Positions 9,000 through 18,042 of a stretch of 64,000 nt of DNA are shown here, piece by piece. The position numbers and the translations under genes were made by a program. Below the pieces are notes generated by a model. It did no database searches. It was not told the DNA's origin and saw nothing but the letters and a program-made list of their open reading frames with translations. Source of the DNA: CAVSRC01 sp963732845 (GTDB lineage: Bacteria; Pseudomonadota; Alphaproteobacteria; Rhizobiales; Kaistiaceae); NCBI GenBank assembly GCA_963732845.1, contig CAVTBE010000001.1:1-64000 (forward strand), read 5' to 3'. The stretch's first letter is position 1, and every line of letters begins with the position of its first letter.

Positions 9000-10277
9000 G
9001 TGCGATGGACCCTGAGGGGTGGACTGAACGTTCATGTGGCGGACCTGCCCGCTCCACCCGATCCCGTGCCGGTGCACATCACCGAGGAAGCGGGCATCGC
9101 GGCGGCGTGGGACGACGACTTTCGCGTCGAACTCCTCGTCGCGGAGGGTGATCGCGTCGCCCAGGGCGCGCCGGTCCTCCGGTCGCGGCGGCATCCCGAA
9201 GTCGTCGTGACAGCGCCGATGGCCGCCCGGGTCGCGATGATCGGTCTCAATGCCGGCCGGCGCCTCTCTCGAATCGTCTTCTTCAGCGAGTCGGATGCCG
9301 GACGCCACGAATTCGATATGGGTGCCGCCAAAGAGCTCAACGATTCGGCTGCGATACGAAAGGGGCTGCAGGAATCCGGGTTATGGCGTTGCTTTCGCTC
9401 ACGGCCCTTTGGTCAAGAGCCGCGGCCCGACGAAACACCGGCAGCAATCGTCGTCATGGCGCTCGACACCCGCCCCGCCGCGCCCGATCCGCGCCTGGCG
9501 CTTGCCGGCCGCGAGGCGGATTTCGAGCGCGGCCTGCACGCCCTTCTGAAGATGGGCGAGGGGCCGGTCTATGTGTGCCAGACCCGCGATCGCGATCTCT
9601 TCGACGCCAAGAGCATGGGAGAACGTGTCCGCACGATCAGGAGCGGCGAGCGTCATCCCTGGGGCCTGCCGGGCTTTCAGATTCACCGGATCCACCCGGC
9701 GGAAACGGGCAAGCCGGTCTGGGATCTACACGCCGAAGATGTCGCGGGCTTCGGCGCTTTTCTCGCAACTGGCCTCGTGCCCGAGACGCGGCTGATTTCG
9801 GTCACCGGATCGGCGCTGCGCGAGCAGCGTTTCGTCCGCTGCCAGCCTGGCGCGGACCTTCGCGGCCTGAGCCACGGGCTGGTGAAACCCGGACGCCACA
9901 CGATCCTGTCCGGTTCGGCGCTCGATGGCCACGAGGCCAGATGGCTGGGTCCGCGCCATCGGCAGGCGACGGTCATCAGCGGCGATGCCGGCGGTCGCAG
10001 GCACCACTGGTTCCTGTCGGCCCTGCAGGGTGCGTCGCGGCCGCTTCCGGTCATTCCGACCGCGGCGGTGGACCAGGCCATGGGAGGCGAGCTGCCCGCC
10101 GCGGCGCTTCTGCGCGCCCTGTCCTCGGGCGACACCGAAACCGCGGTCCGGCTCGGTGCGCTGTCGTTTCTGGCCGAGGACATGTCGCTGGTCGACTACG
10201 TGACCGGCGCCGAACCGCGCTTCTCAGAGGTCCTGACGGCATTGCTGGAACGAATTGAGCAGGAGGAAGTCGGTTGA
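9000..10277 (+). CDS. nqrA: Na+-translocating NADH:quinone oxidoreductase subunit A
   Basis: Peripheral subunit of the membrane Na+-NQR complex, 425 residues against about 446 in Vibrio. The N terminus LRGGLNVHVADLPAPP corresponds to the conserved KGLDLPI-AGxP opening, and the barrel-sandwich stretch (VAEGDRVAQGAPVLRSRRHPEVVVTAP) is typical of NqrA/RnfC. The C-terminal part has the NqrA-type IPTAAVDQAMGGELPAAALLRALSSGDTE. GTG start at 9000. It is first in nqrABCDEF-apbE-nqrM, and its stop overlaps the nqrB start by 4 bp. Confidence 0.9.
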   Translation: MRWTLRGGLNVHVADLPAPPDPVPVHITEEAGIAAAWDDDFRVELLVAEGDRVAQGAPVLRSRRHPEVVVTAPMAARVAMIGLNAGRRLSRIVFFSESDAGRHEFDMGAAKELNDSAAIRKGLQESGLWRCFRSRPFGQEPRPDETPAAIVVMALDTRPAAPDPRLALAGREADFERGLHALLKMGEGPVYVCQTRDRDLFDAKSMGERVRTIRSGERHPWGLPGFQIHRIHPAETGKPVWDLHAEDVAGFGAFLATGLVPETRLISVTGSALREQRFVRCQPGADLRGLSHGLVKPGRHTILSGSALDGHEARWLGPRHRQATVISGDAGGRRHHWFLSALQGASRPLPVIPTAAVDQAMGGELPAAALLRALSSGDTETAVRLGALSFLAEDMSLVDYVTGAEPRFSEVLTALLERIEQEEVG

Positions 10278-11050
10278 TACGCGGATTGTGGGATCGCGAG
10301 ACCGTGGCGCTGATGGTCCTGGCGGCCATGCTTCCCCTGGCGGTCATGTGGCTGCAGGTCGAGGGCGGAGCGGCTGCCGGCCGGCTAGTGTTCTTCCTCG
10401 TCTTCGCCGGCATCTGGCACGTTGCCTTCATGCTGGCGCGCGCCCAGCCGCCGTCCTTCGCCGGGGCGGTGACGGCGCTCGCCATTGCGATCCTGGCGCC
10501 GGAAGGCCTCGGCGTCGTGCAGTTGCTGCTCGGCGTGAGCTTCGGCGTGGTGATGGCCGAACTGGTGTTCGGCGGATGGGGGCGCAACGTCCTCAATCCG
10601 GCGACGGTGACGCTGTCCTTCCTCGGCTTCGGATTTCCCGCCGCGCCCTGGCCCGAACTCGTCCTCCAGATCGGCTGGGCGGCGATCCCGACGGCGTTCA
10701 TCGGCTGGCTGACGGGCGTGTTTTCCGGCCGCGTCATTCTCGGGGCGCTGGTGGTGTTCGGCATCGCCTACGTGAGCGGTGTCGACTTCTCGGACGGTTT
10801 CGCCGGGATCGCGGTCGTCCTGGTGCTGCTCGTCTGCGACCCCGTGGCCAGTGCCTCGACCCGGCTCGGACGCTGGCTCTACGGCGCGCTCTTCGCCGGT
10901 CTGGTGGTTCTGTTCACCGTCCACTGGAACGGGGCTGCCGCCATTCAGCTTTCCGTGGCGGCGGCGCTTCTGGCCTCACTCGCCGCGCCAATTCTCGACG
11001 AGATCGCAATTACCTCCTGGCTTGCCCTGAGGAGACGACACCTTGGTTGA
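10274..11050 (+). CDS. nqrB: Na+-NQR subunit B, short form (NqrB/RnfD family)
   Basis: Integral membrane subunit expected to bind FMN and riboflavin and take part in Na+ transfer. Family signatures are present: ELVFGGWGRNVLNPATVTLSFLGFGFP, and near the end LLVCDPVASASTRLGRWLYG and SLAAPILDEIAI. The protein is only 258 residues, whereas Vibrio-type NqrB is about 410. The N-terminal extension is reduced, and the loop that normally carries the SGAT threonine for covalent FMN is not found; the corresponding stretch reads GWLTGVFSGRVILGALVVF. The reading frame looks intact. This may be a divergent subclass lacking covalent flavin in NqrB. It overlaps nqrC by 8 bp. Confidence 0.82.
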   Translation: MIRGLWDRETVALMVLAAMLPLAVMWLQVEGGAAAGRLVFFLVFAGIWHVAFMLARAQPPSFAGAVTALAIAILAPEGLGVVQLLLGVSFGVVMAELVFGGWGRNVLNPATVTLSFLGFGFPAAPWPELVLQIGWAAIPTAFIGWLTGVFSGRVILGALVVFGIAYVSGVDFSDGFAGIAVVLVLLVCDPVASASTRLGRWLYGALFAGLVVLFTVHWNGAAAIQLSVAAALLASLAAPILDEIAITSWLALRRRHLG

Positions 11051-11844
11051 CCTCAATCCCCTATCGGCGTGGAAGCGCTTCCTGGCTCTGCCGAACGAGA
11101 GCCGCACGAAGACGATTGCGATGGCGTTCATCGTCTCGGCGGTCTGCGCGTTGCTCGTCAACGGCGCCACCGTGATCCTGCGGCCCATCCAGGCGGCAAA
11201 TCGCGCCCATGAGCAGCAGGTGCGCCTCGAGGCACTGATCTCGGCAATCCCGGGCATGAGCGAGCTGATCGAGAAAGCCGGCGGCGATGCGCTGTCGGCA
11301 GTGGTCATCAACCTCGACACCGGCTGGGCCGCCAAGGACGTGACGCCGGAAACCCTCGAGACTACCTTGCAGGACCCCCTCGAACTGGCGTTCGTTGACG
11401 CCCGAGGAGGACATTGCGGGCCTCGGCAAGCGACCCAACTACGCGCAGATCTATATCCTGCGCGACGGCGAGCATGTGTCGCTGGCCATCCTCCCGATTG
11501 CCGGTGCCGGCTATCAAGGCCCGATCCAGGGAATGCTGGCGATACATGGTGACATGAACACCATTGCCGGCCTCGCCATCACCGAGCAGATGGAAACACC
11601 CGGACTTGGCGGGCGCATCGAGGAGCCAGCCTGGCTGGCGCAGTTCCCCGGCAGGAAGATCCGCGATCCAAGCGGCAAGTTGCGGTTCACCATCCAGCGC
11701 GGCTCGGGCAACAATGAATACGAAGTCGACGGCATCACCGGGGCGACCCGCACGAGCAACGCGATGACGAAGATCATCCGCTTCTGGGTGGGGCCGGACG
11801 GCTACGGCAAGTTCTTCGACGCCGTGCAGCGGGGAGAATTCTAG
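11043..11844 (+). pseudogene. nqrC: Na+-NQR subunit C, frameshifted
   Basis: FMN-bearing subunit with one N-terminal membrane anchor (TIAMAFIVSAVCALLVNGATVIL). The covalent flavin motif is intact downstream: DGITGATRTSNAM, with the acceptor Thr in TGAT. The frame breaks near 11391: GCG-TTC-GTT in the first frame becomes GCG-TCG-TTG-ACG (SLTPEEDIAGLGKR) when one T is removed. Together the two parts make a full-length protein of about 266 residues. Since all other nqr genes are intact, a sequence error or a very recent mutation is likely. TTG start at 11043, overlapping nqrB. Confidence 0.85.
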
Positions 11845-11847
11845 GCC

Positions 11848-12513
11848 ATGGCGACAAGGGGATTTTTCTGGGGCACGCTAACCGAGCCGTTGATCCGGCA
11901 GAACCCGGTGATGCTGCAGATCCTCGGGATCTGCTCTGCGCTCGCGGTCACGACATCGCTCGACACGGCCATAACGATGTCCGCGTCGCTGACCGTGGTG
12001 CTGGTGCTGTCCGCAATGTTCGTCAGCCTCATCCGGCGCCACATCCCGGACTCGATCCGGCTGATCGTCCAGATCATCATCGTCGCTTCGCTGGTGATCG
12101 TGATCGACCAGTTCCTCCAGGCCTATTTCTTCGACATCAGCAGGCGCCTGTCGGTCTATGTCGGCCTGATCACCACCAACTGCATCGTGCTGGGGCGCAC
12201 CGAATCGTTCTCGCGCAGCAATCCACCGCTGCGCTCCATGGTCGATGCGCTCGGCAACGGCCTTGGCTATTCGATGGTGCTGATCTTCGTCGGCGCGATA
12301 CGCGAGCTGTTCGGAAAAGGGAGCCTGTTGGGCTTTCCGGTGATCCCGACGATCGATCAGGGCGGCTGGTATACCCCGCTCGCCCTCATGCTGCTGGCGC
12401 CGAGCGCGTTCTTCATCCTCGGCGGCCTCGTCTGGCTCGTCCGCACGCTCAATGCCTACCAGATCGAGCCGCTCGAACATCGGGCTCCCGCAAAGAAGGA
12501 GAGCCGGGCATGA
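11848..12513 (+). CDS. nqrD: Na+-NQR subunit D
   Basis: Six-helix membrane subunit, 221 residues. The two conserved cysteines that, with those of NqrE, ligate the intramembrane Fe centre are at C29 (LGICSALAV) and C112 (TTNCIVLGRTE), the same positions as in Vibrio. Other family motifs are TEPLIRQNPV at the N terminus and GNGLGYSMVLIFVGAIRELFGKGSLLG. It starts 3 bp after nqrC and overlaps nqrE by 4 bp. The C terminus has a short basic tail. Confidence 0.93.
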   Translation: MATRGFFWGTLTEPLIRQNPVMLQILGICSALAVTTSLDTAITMSASLTVVLVLSAMFVSLIRRHIPDSIRLIVQIIIVASLVIVIDQFLQAYFFDISRRLSVYVGLITTNCIVLGRTESFSRSNPPLRSMVDALGNGLGYSMVLIFVGAIRELFGKGSLLGFPVIPTIDQGGWYTPLALMLLAPSAFFILGGLVWLVRTLNAYQIEPLEHRAPAKKESRA

Positions 12514-13121
12514 GCGACCTCTCCTTTCTGTTTCTTCGGGCGGTATTCGTCGAGAACATGCCCCTGACCCTGTTCTTGGGTCTGTGTACGTTTCTCGCCC
12601 TGTCGCGACGCACGGGAACCGCGGTCGGGCTCGGCATCGCGGTGACCGCGGTGCTTGGCGCCACGGCGGCGCTCAATCAGGCGATCTACCACTTTATCCT
12701 GGCGCCCGGCGCCTGGGCCTGGGCCGGCCTGCCCGATCTCGATCTGTCCTATCTGAAGCTGATCGCCTTCATCGGCGTCATCGCCGCCTCGGTGCAGCTC
12801 ATCGAGATGGTGCTCGATCGGTTCTTCCCGGCGATCTACTCGGCCTTCGGCGTCTTCCTGCCGCTCCTCACCGTTCACTGTGCGATCCTCGCCGGCAGTC
12901 TTTTCACGGTCGAGCGCCACTATGACATCGTCCAGTCCTTCGTCTTCGGTATCGGTGGCGGTCTCGGCTTTGCGCTCGCGGTGATCATGCTCTCCGCGAT
13001 CCGCACGCGGCTCGCCTATGCCGACCTGCCCGGTGGTCTCAGGGGCCTCGGGATAACCTTCGTGCTGGCCGGCATGATGTCGCTGGGCTTTTCCGCCTTT
13101 GCGCAGATGGTGGTGGCATGA
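12510..13121 (+). CDS. nqrE: Na+-NQR subunit E
   Basis: Partner of NqrD, 203 residues, inverted-topology membrane protein. C26 (FLGLCTFLA) and C124 (LLTVHCAILAGS) are the expected Fe ligands. FVENMPLTLFLGLC and FGIGGGLGFALAVIMLSAIR are typical of NqrE/RnfA. Start and stop each overlap the neighbouring genes by 4 bp (ATGA), indicating a tightly coupled operon. Confidence 0.93.
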   Translation: MSDLSFLFLRAVFVENMPLTLFLGLCTFLALSRRTGTAVGLGIAVTAVLGATAALNQAIYHFILAPGAWAWAGLPDLDLSYLKLIAFIGVIAASVQLIEMVLDRFFPAIYSAFGVFLPLLTVHCAILAGSLFTVERHYDIVQSFVFGIGGGLGFALAVIMLSAIRTRLAYADLPGGLRGLGITFVLAGMMSLGFSAFAQMVVA

Positions 13122-14338
13122 TCGAAGTCGCGATCGGCAGTGGCGTCATCGTTGTTCTGATTGTCGGCATGGCGATCAGCCTGCTGATTGCGCGCCGCAG
13201 CCTGGTTCCGCAGGAAGCGGTCCTCGTCACGGTGAACGAGGGCAAGACGATCGAAGCCGGTCGCGGCGACCGCCTGCTGGGCGTGCTGCACAGCGCCGGT
13301 GTCGGCATCCCGGCGGCCTGCGGTGGCAGCGGCACCTGTGGGCTTTGCCGCGTGACGGTCTTCGGCGAAGGCGCCGGTGAGCCGCAGACGAACGAAAAGG
13401 GCATGCTGTCAGCAGCCGAGCGCCGGGCGCATGTCCGCCTTGCCTGCCAATGCTCGCTGCGCGGTCCGGTGTCGGTCGAGGTTCCGACCGAAATCCTCGT
13501 GGCCGAGGGCTTCGCGTGCAAGGTCGCCTCCAACCGCATGCTGGCGCCGCTGATCCGCGAGCTGGTGCTCGAGGTGCCCGAGGGGCGGGAGATCGACTTC
13601 CGCGCCGGCGGCTTCATGCAGCTCACCGCGCCGGCTTACACGCTCGATCTGTCGACGCTGGACCTGCCCCACAAGTTCGAGGAAATCTGGAACATCGCCG
13701 GCTGGCGCCAGATGCACGCTGAATCGCCGAAGCCGGTCACCCGCGCCTATTCCATCGCCTGTCGTCCGGAGGACAAGGGCACGCTGGTCTTCAACATCCG
13801 CCTTGCGGTGCCACCCGCCGGACACGAAATCGACATCGCGCCGGGCGTTGTGTCCTCGCACCTGTTCTCCCTCAAGCCGGGCGACAGCATCGATGTGTCC
13901 GGCCCGTACGGGGAGTTCCACGTCCAGCCGAGCGAGCGCGACATGGTGTTCATCGGCGGTGGCGTCGGCATGGCGCCGATGAGGGCCATGGTGCACGAGC
14001 AGATCGGCCTCGGGACCAAGCGCAAGATGTCCTACTTCTACGGCGCGCGCTCAGCGGCCGACCTGTTCTACCGCGAGGAATTCGACGCGATTGCGAAAGC
14101 CCACGACAACTTCACCTGGACGCCGGCCCTGTCAGAGCCCGCGCCTGGCGACCGCTGGACCGGTGCGACCGGCTTCATCCACGAAATCGTCCGCAACGCG
14201 ATGCGCAACCACCCCGCACCGGAAGATTGCGAATATTACCTCTGCGGTCCGCCGGTGATGATCTCGGCCGTGTTCGCCATGCTGGAGCGGCTTGGCGTGG
14301 AGCGGGATTCGATCTTCAACGACGATTTTGGAATCTGA
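13118..14338 (+). CDS. nqrF: Na+-NQR subunit F, NADH-oxidising
   Basis: Entry point for NADH electrons, 406 residues. One N-terminal helix (about 6-26) is followed by a plant-type 2Fe-2S domain with C68, C74, C77 and C110 (ACGGSGTCGLC). A ferredoxin-reductase module carries the FAD motif RAYS (about 211-214) and NAD motif GGGVGMAPMRAM, and ends with YYLCGPPVM and an aromatic/acidic tail (FNDDFGI). All cofactor residues are present, so this subunit should be functional. It delivers electrons to NqrD/E, NqrC and NqrB. Confidence 0.95.
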   Translation: MIEVAIGSGVIVVLIVGMAISLLIARRSLVPQEAVLVTVNEGKTIEAGRGDRLLGVLHSAGVGIPAACGGSGTCGLCRVTVFGEGAGEPQTNEKGMLSAAERRAHVRLACQCSLRGPVSVEVPTEILVAEGFACKVASNRMLAPLIRELVLEVPEGREIDFRAGGFMQLTAPAYTLDLSTLDLPHKFEEIWNIAGWRQMHAESPKPVTRAYSIACRPEDKGTLVFNIRLAVPPAGHEIDIAPGVVSSHLFSLKPGDSIDVSGPYGEFHVQPSERDMVFIGGGVGMAPMRAMVHEQIGLGTKRKMSYFYGARSAADLFYREEFDAIAKAHDNFTWTPALSEPAPGDRWTGATGFIHEIVRNAMRNHPAPEDCEYYLCGPPVMISAVFAMLERLGVERDSIFNDDFGI

Positions 14339-14341
14339 ACC

Positions 14342-15331
14342 ATGAGCGCAGCGACCCCCAAAATAGACCGACGCGCCTTTCTCGCCCTTGGCGGCGGCTC
14401 AGTCCTGGCTCTCGCCATGCCGGGCGTCGCGCTCGGCGCCCCTGCCGTGCGCACGGTGCAGGGCCGGGCCTTTGCGACGGAGTGGAGCATTGTTGTTCCG
14501 GCTCATGTCGACCTCGAACCGCTGCGCGCCCCGATCGAACGAATGCTGGCCGGGATCGATGTACAGATGTCGCCCTGGCGGGCGGACAGCGACGTGTCGC
14601 GCTTCAACCGCTCCCCGGCCGGCACCATGAAGATGCCGGCGGAACTCATGCATGTGACCGCGGCCGCCCTAACCCTTGCCAGCGCCAGCGGCGGCGAATT
14701 CGACCCGACCGTCGGGCCGCTGGTTGCTCGCTGGGGCTTTGGTCCGATCAAGGGCGACAGTGTTCCGGACTGGCGCGGCATCGGTTTGCAGGGGGATGCC
14801 GTTTCCAAGGTGCATGACGGTTTGACGCTCGATCTTTGCGGCATCGCCAAGGGCTTTGCCCTCGACAGGATGGCGGACATCGTCAGGGGCTACGGTCACG
14901 GCGATTTCCTGATCGACCTCGGCGGCGAACTGGCCGCTTGCGGGACCCATCCCTCCGGCCGGTCGTGGCACGTGGCCGTCGAGGACCCACGCCCGGGTAT
15001 CGCAGGCGCCGTCGAGGTGATCGATCTCGACGACATGGCCGTCGCGACCTCGGGCAGCCGCGCCAACAGTTACGAGATCGGCCACCGGCGCTACAGCCAC
15101 ATTATCGACCCCTCGACGCTCGAGCCGGCCGACAGCAATCTCGCCTCGGTTTCTGTGATCGCGGCGAACGCAATGACGGCCGACGGCTGGGCCACGGCGC
15201 TGTTTGCGGCCGGCGCCGCCAACGGTCCGGAGATGGCGCGCCGCAAGGATGTCGACGCCCTGTTCGTGCTCACCGACGGCCAGGGGCTCAGGCGCATCAC
15301 GACTGGTTCCTTTTCCGACCATCTGGCCTAA
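14342..15331 (+). CDS. apbE: FAD:protein FMN transferase
   Basis: Attaches FMN to Thr of flavin subunits such as NqrC, on the periplasmic side. It has 329 residues with a twin-arginine-like leader (DRRAFLALGGGSVLALA) and family motifs GGEFDPTVGPLV, LDLCGIAKGFALDRMAD, DLGGEL, ATSGSRANSYEIG with RYSHIIDP, and MTADGWATALFA containing the Mg-ligand Asp. It begins 3 bp after nqrF, consistent with a dedicated role for this NQR. Confidence 0.93.
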   Translation: MSAATPKIDRRAFLALGGGSVLALAMPGVALGAPAVRTVQGRAFATEWSIVVPAHVDLEPLRAPIERMLAGIDVQMSPWRADSDVSRFNRSPAGTMKMPAELMHVTAAALTLASASGGEFDPTVGPLVARWGFGPIKGDSVPDWRGIGLQGDAVSKVHDGLTLDLCGIAKGFALDRMADIVRGYGHGDFLIDLGGELAACGTHPSGRSWHVAVEDPRPGIAGAVEVIDLDDMAVATSGSRANSYEIGHRRYSHIIDPSTLEPADSNLASVSVIAANAMTADGWATALFAAGAANGPEMARRKDVDALFVLTDGQGLRRITTGSFSDHLA

Positions 15332-15340
15332 GGTGACGGC

Positions 15341-15508
15341 ATGGAGACGCTCCTCGCCATCGGCATCGTTGCCCTCGCCGCCACGGGTCTCGCGACCGGA
15401 TTGATGCTCATGGGCAAGCCGCCGCAAACCTCGTGCGGCGGGCTCGACTGCATCGGCGGCGGGAAGTGCGAGGTGTGTCCGCGGCGCGGAGAGGCACACC
15501 ATGACTGA
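15341..15508 (+). CDS. nqrM: Na+-NQR maturation protein NqrM
   Basis: Small 55-residue protein found by reading the gap after apbE. It has one N-terminal membrane helix (METLLAIGIVALAATGLATG) followed by a short cysteine cluster (SCGGLDCIGGGKCEVCPRR). This matches the DUF539/NqrM family, needed for inserting the Fe centre between NqrD and NqrE. It lies directly behind apbE as in other nqr operons, and its last 8 bases overlap the start of the CBS gene. Confidence 0.85.
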   Translation: METLLAIGIVALAATGLATGLMLMGKPPQTSCGGLDCIGGGKCEVCPRRGEAHHD

Positions 15509-15893
15509 AGAACGCATCGACTCTGTCATGCAGAAGGACGTCATTCGTCTGACGCCCGAGATGGCGGTGCGCGATGCCGTCGCCGCCTTGGTCAACAAGC
15601 GGGCCCCGCTCGCCTCCGTCCTCGATGACACCGGCACGCTGATCGGCGTCATCACGCAGAAGGACTGCTTCCGCTCGGCGCTCAACGCCAGCTATTACCG
15701 GCAGTGGCGCGGATCGGTGAAGGACTACATGACGACCGAGGTCGAGACGCTTGAAGCGTCGACCGATTTCGTCACCGCAGCTCAGGCTTTCCTCGACAAG
15801 CCCTATCGCGCCTACCCGGTGCTTCGCGACGGAGAACTGGTCGGCGTCCTGAGGCGCACGGATCTTCTCGCGGCCTTCCTGCATTTGGGCTGA
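15501..15893 (+). CDS. Two-CBS-domain protein
   Basis: Cytoplasmic protein of 130 residues made of two CBS repeats: MQKDVIRLTPEMAVRDAVAALVNKRAPLASVLDDTG-IGVITQKD (about 10-56) and MTTEVETLEASTDFVTAAQAFLDKPYRAYPVLRDGELVGVLRRTD (about 76-121). CBS pairs bind adenine nucleotides and often sense energy charge. Its start lies inside nqrM, so it is translated with the nqr operon. A role in adjusting NQR activity or assembly to nucleotide levels is an inference. Confidence 0.85.
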   Translation: MTEERIDSVMQKDVIRLTPEMAVRDAVAALVNKRAPLASVLDDTGTLIGVITQKDCFRSALNASYYRQWRGSVKDYMTTEVETLEASTDFVTAAQAFLDKPYRAYPVLRDGELVGVLRRTDLLAAFLHLG

Positions 15894-16418
15894 CCCGCCG
15901 CGCCGCGCCAGATGCGCGCCCGGACCGGAGCGGCCAAGCTTGCCCAAGACGGCAATACCCGCAGTCGGTCCCTTGGTCCCGAGCACCTGGGTCGTTCTAC
16001 GAATTTGGCGAGCGCCCTTAATGTTCCCCAGTCCACATGAAGGCGAATTTCTGGCTTTCACACGTCCGCATATGGCGCTTTGCGTCGGTTTGCCGATGTC
16101 CGTTTTCCTGCCGCTGTTGGTGTCAAACCGGACGTCGGCCCAAGGCGTCGATACCGACGTCATTAACCTAGGGCGGACATGACGCTACCTACGCACCAAC
16201 GCGACCGATGCATATCGACGCGGCTTCGGCTGCACCAAGAAAGGCTACCTCGCGTCGCCAGCCATTGGTCACATCGCCCGAGGCATTGGGCGTGCCGCCG
16301 TGGTCGGTGTCTACGGTTTCGAGTTGGCTCAGTTTGTTCCTTGCGAGCTGGATGACCGTCGCGCGAAATCACACCTCTTGCCCATAGCGTTGGGTCGCCA
16401 TCTACGCGGGGTTCGTGG
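15894..16418. other. 525-bp convergent gap with no supportable gene
   Basis: Lies between the 3' ends of the CBS gene and the minus-strand monooxygenase gene. An open frame at 15940-16182 (plus) and one at 16163-16546 (minus) give no recognisable protein. No hairpin with T-tract was found. Confidence 0.45.
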
Positions 16419-17873
16419 CTAGCCTTCGGCAGTTGCGGGCCGGGCAACGTCGGCTCCGCGGGCCAGCAAGTCGGGCAATTTCGCCGCAGCCAGTTTTGCT
16501 TTGTCTCGGAGCTGCTCAACGAGGGCGAGGTTGGCTGGTTGGGCAAGGTCGACGCCCCTCAAGTAGACGGCCGTCGTGTTGAGCCGGCATTGCTTGAGCC
16601 AGGCGCTCAGTCGCTCGTTGTGGGCCCAGCGGGACATGTTCTTGATGGTTTCCAGCCAGATCACCAGCCAGTCGCGGGGGACTTCCGGCGCCGGGACGGG
16701 AGTGCAGAGAGTGGCCTTCTCGGATTCGGGAATGTCGAGGCTTTCGACGAATGCGGCAACCGCTGCACTGAAGGCAGGCTGGCACCAGCGGACCATCTGA
16801 AGATTGATACAGTCCCGCTCGAAGATCGGTGTCGACTTCGGGGAAACGAGGCCCGGCGCGGTGCAATTGATGTAGAGCGTATCCGGGTCGGCGGACACAC
16901 GGCCTTTGTCGAAGACGATTTCTGTCGGCTCTATCGACTGAACGCGGCCGAGACGCACGACGTCCTCGATGCGGCGGAGTTCGGCGAGCTCACGTTCGGA
17001 GACGATTGCGCAGCGATACGTCGTCGGGGTAATCGACGGATCGATCCGCATGAGCAGCCTGCGCTTCTCAAGAAGCGCGAATAGCTCCTCGAGCGACCCG
17101 GCTGCAATGATTGCGTCGAACTGCCAGACGGTCTGACCGATACTGCGGTCGAAATTCTCGGCCCCCGGCTGGTGATTGGCGCGATTCTGGAACCATGCAT
17201 CCCGCGGCATGATCCAGCGGATGCGCGACGGCGGGACACCGTTTTCCATCAACCAGAGGCACGCGTCGATGCCGGTCTTGCCCGAACCAACAACGGTGTA
17301 GGTCGCATAGGGCCGCCTAACCTTTGGGAGGTCGTTTACCGGGATCAGGGTGACGCCGCTGCCGATCCTGTACTTGGGAGGGTGCGTCGACGGAATCTCG
17401 GGGCTGCCGAGATTGGCATAGACTACCTTCTTGCGAACGGTCACTCGTTGTTCCTTGCCGCTGGTCAGCGAGCGGATGTGATGCGATCCGTCCGCGGCCC
17501 GGCCGTACTCGCTCATCGGAAGCCACCGTACCCTGCCCGAAGGCAGGAAGCGCTGGCGCATGACCTCGTCGAAGTAGGATAAGATTGTAGAGCCGGACGA
17601 AAGCTCATACATGCCGGCATTGAGCCCGGTATGGTCGATCGCCCAGGTGGTGAGTTCCCTGGAGGCCACGCCGTAGTAGGCTGCCGTCTGGTGCAGCCGA
17701 ACGAAAGAATAGGCGTCGTTCCAGTGACCGCCGGGACGATGCCGCTGGTCCACCATGACGACGTTGGCGTCGGTCTCGGTCAGCAGGGTGTCGACGAAAG
17801 CCATACCTGAGGCACCGGCGCCAACAACTAGGTAGTCGGCTACGATCTCAGGCGCGCCCGCATGGATGTTCAT
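16419..17873 (-). CDS. Flavin-containing monooxygenase-like NAD(P)/FAD-binding protein
   Basis: Predicted soluble flavoprotein of 484 residues. It has an N-terminal FAD Rossmann motif (VVGAGASGMAF, about 17-27), an R-P-G-G-H-W segment (HRPGGHW) like the FMO/CzcO family, and a second dinucleotide fold at YTVVGSGKTGIDACLWL. A later TAPG segment (INCTAPGLV) is family-like. ATG at 17873 is chosen since it starts just before the fold; an in-frame start at 17942 would add an unlikely leader. The substrate is unknown. It is monocistronic, with the broken regulator reading away on the other strand. Confidence 0.75.
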   Translation of the reverse strand: MNIHAGAPEIVADYLVVGAGASGMAFVDTLLTETDANVVMVDQRHRPGGHWNDAYSFVRLHQTAAYYGVASRELTTWAIDHTGLNAGMYELSSGSTILSYFDEVMRQRFLPSGRVRWLPMSEYGRAADGSHHIRSLTSGKEQRVTVRKKVVYANLGSPEIPSTHPPKYRIGSGVTLIPVNDLPKVRRPYATYTVVGSGKTGIDACLWLMENGVPPSRIRWIMPRDAWFQNRANHQPGAENFDRSIGQTVWQFDAIIAAGSLEELFALLEKRRLLMRIDPSITPTTYRCAIVSERELAELRRIEDVVRLGRVQSIEPTEIVFDKGRVSADPDTLYINCTAPGLVSPKSTPIFERDCINLQMVRWCQPAFSAAVAAFVESLDIPESEKATLCTPVPAPEVPRDWLVIWLETIKNMSRWAHNERLSAWLKQCRLNTTAVYLRGVDLAQPANLALVEQLRDKAKLAAAKLPDLLARGADVARPATAEG

Positions 17874-18042
17874 GGTTGCCTCCGGTGCCAGTTTTAACGC
17901 TGTCGTCCGCGCGACAATGGCCGGATGACACACCCGAGCCAATCGCCAACATGGTAAGGTTGATCCTTACCGAAAGGTAAGGAAAGGTCCCCACTCTTGT
18001 CGCGGGTGCAACGCCTTGCCTGCGAGCCTCTTAGAGGGGGAA

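Noticed and set aside
15940..16182. Plus-strand frame of 80 codons after the CBS gene
   Set aside because: No ribosome binding site, no motif and atypical composition.
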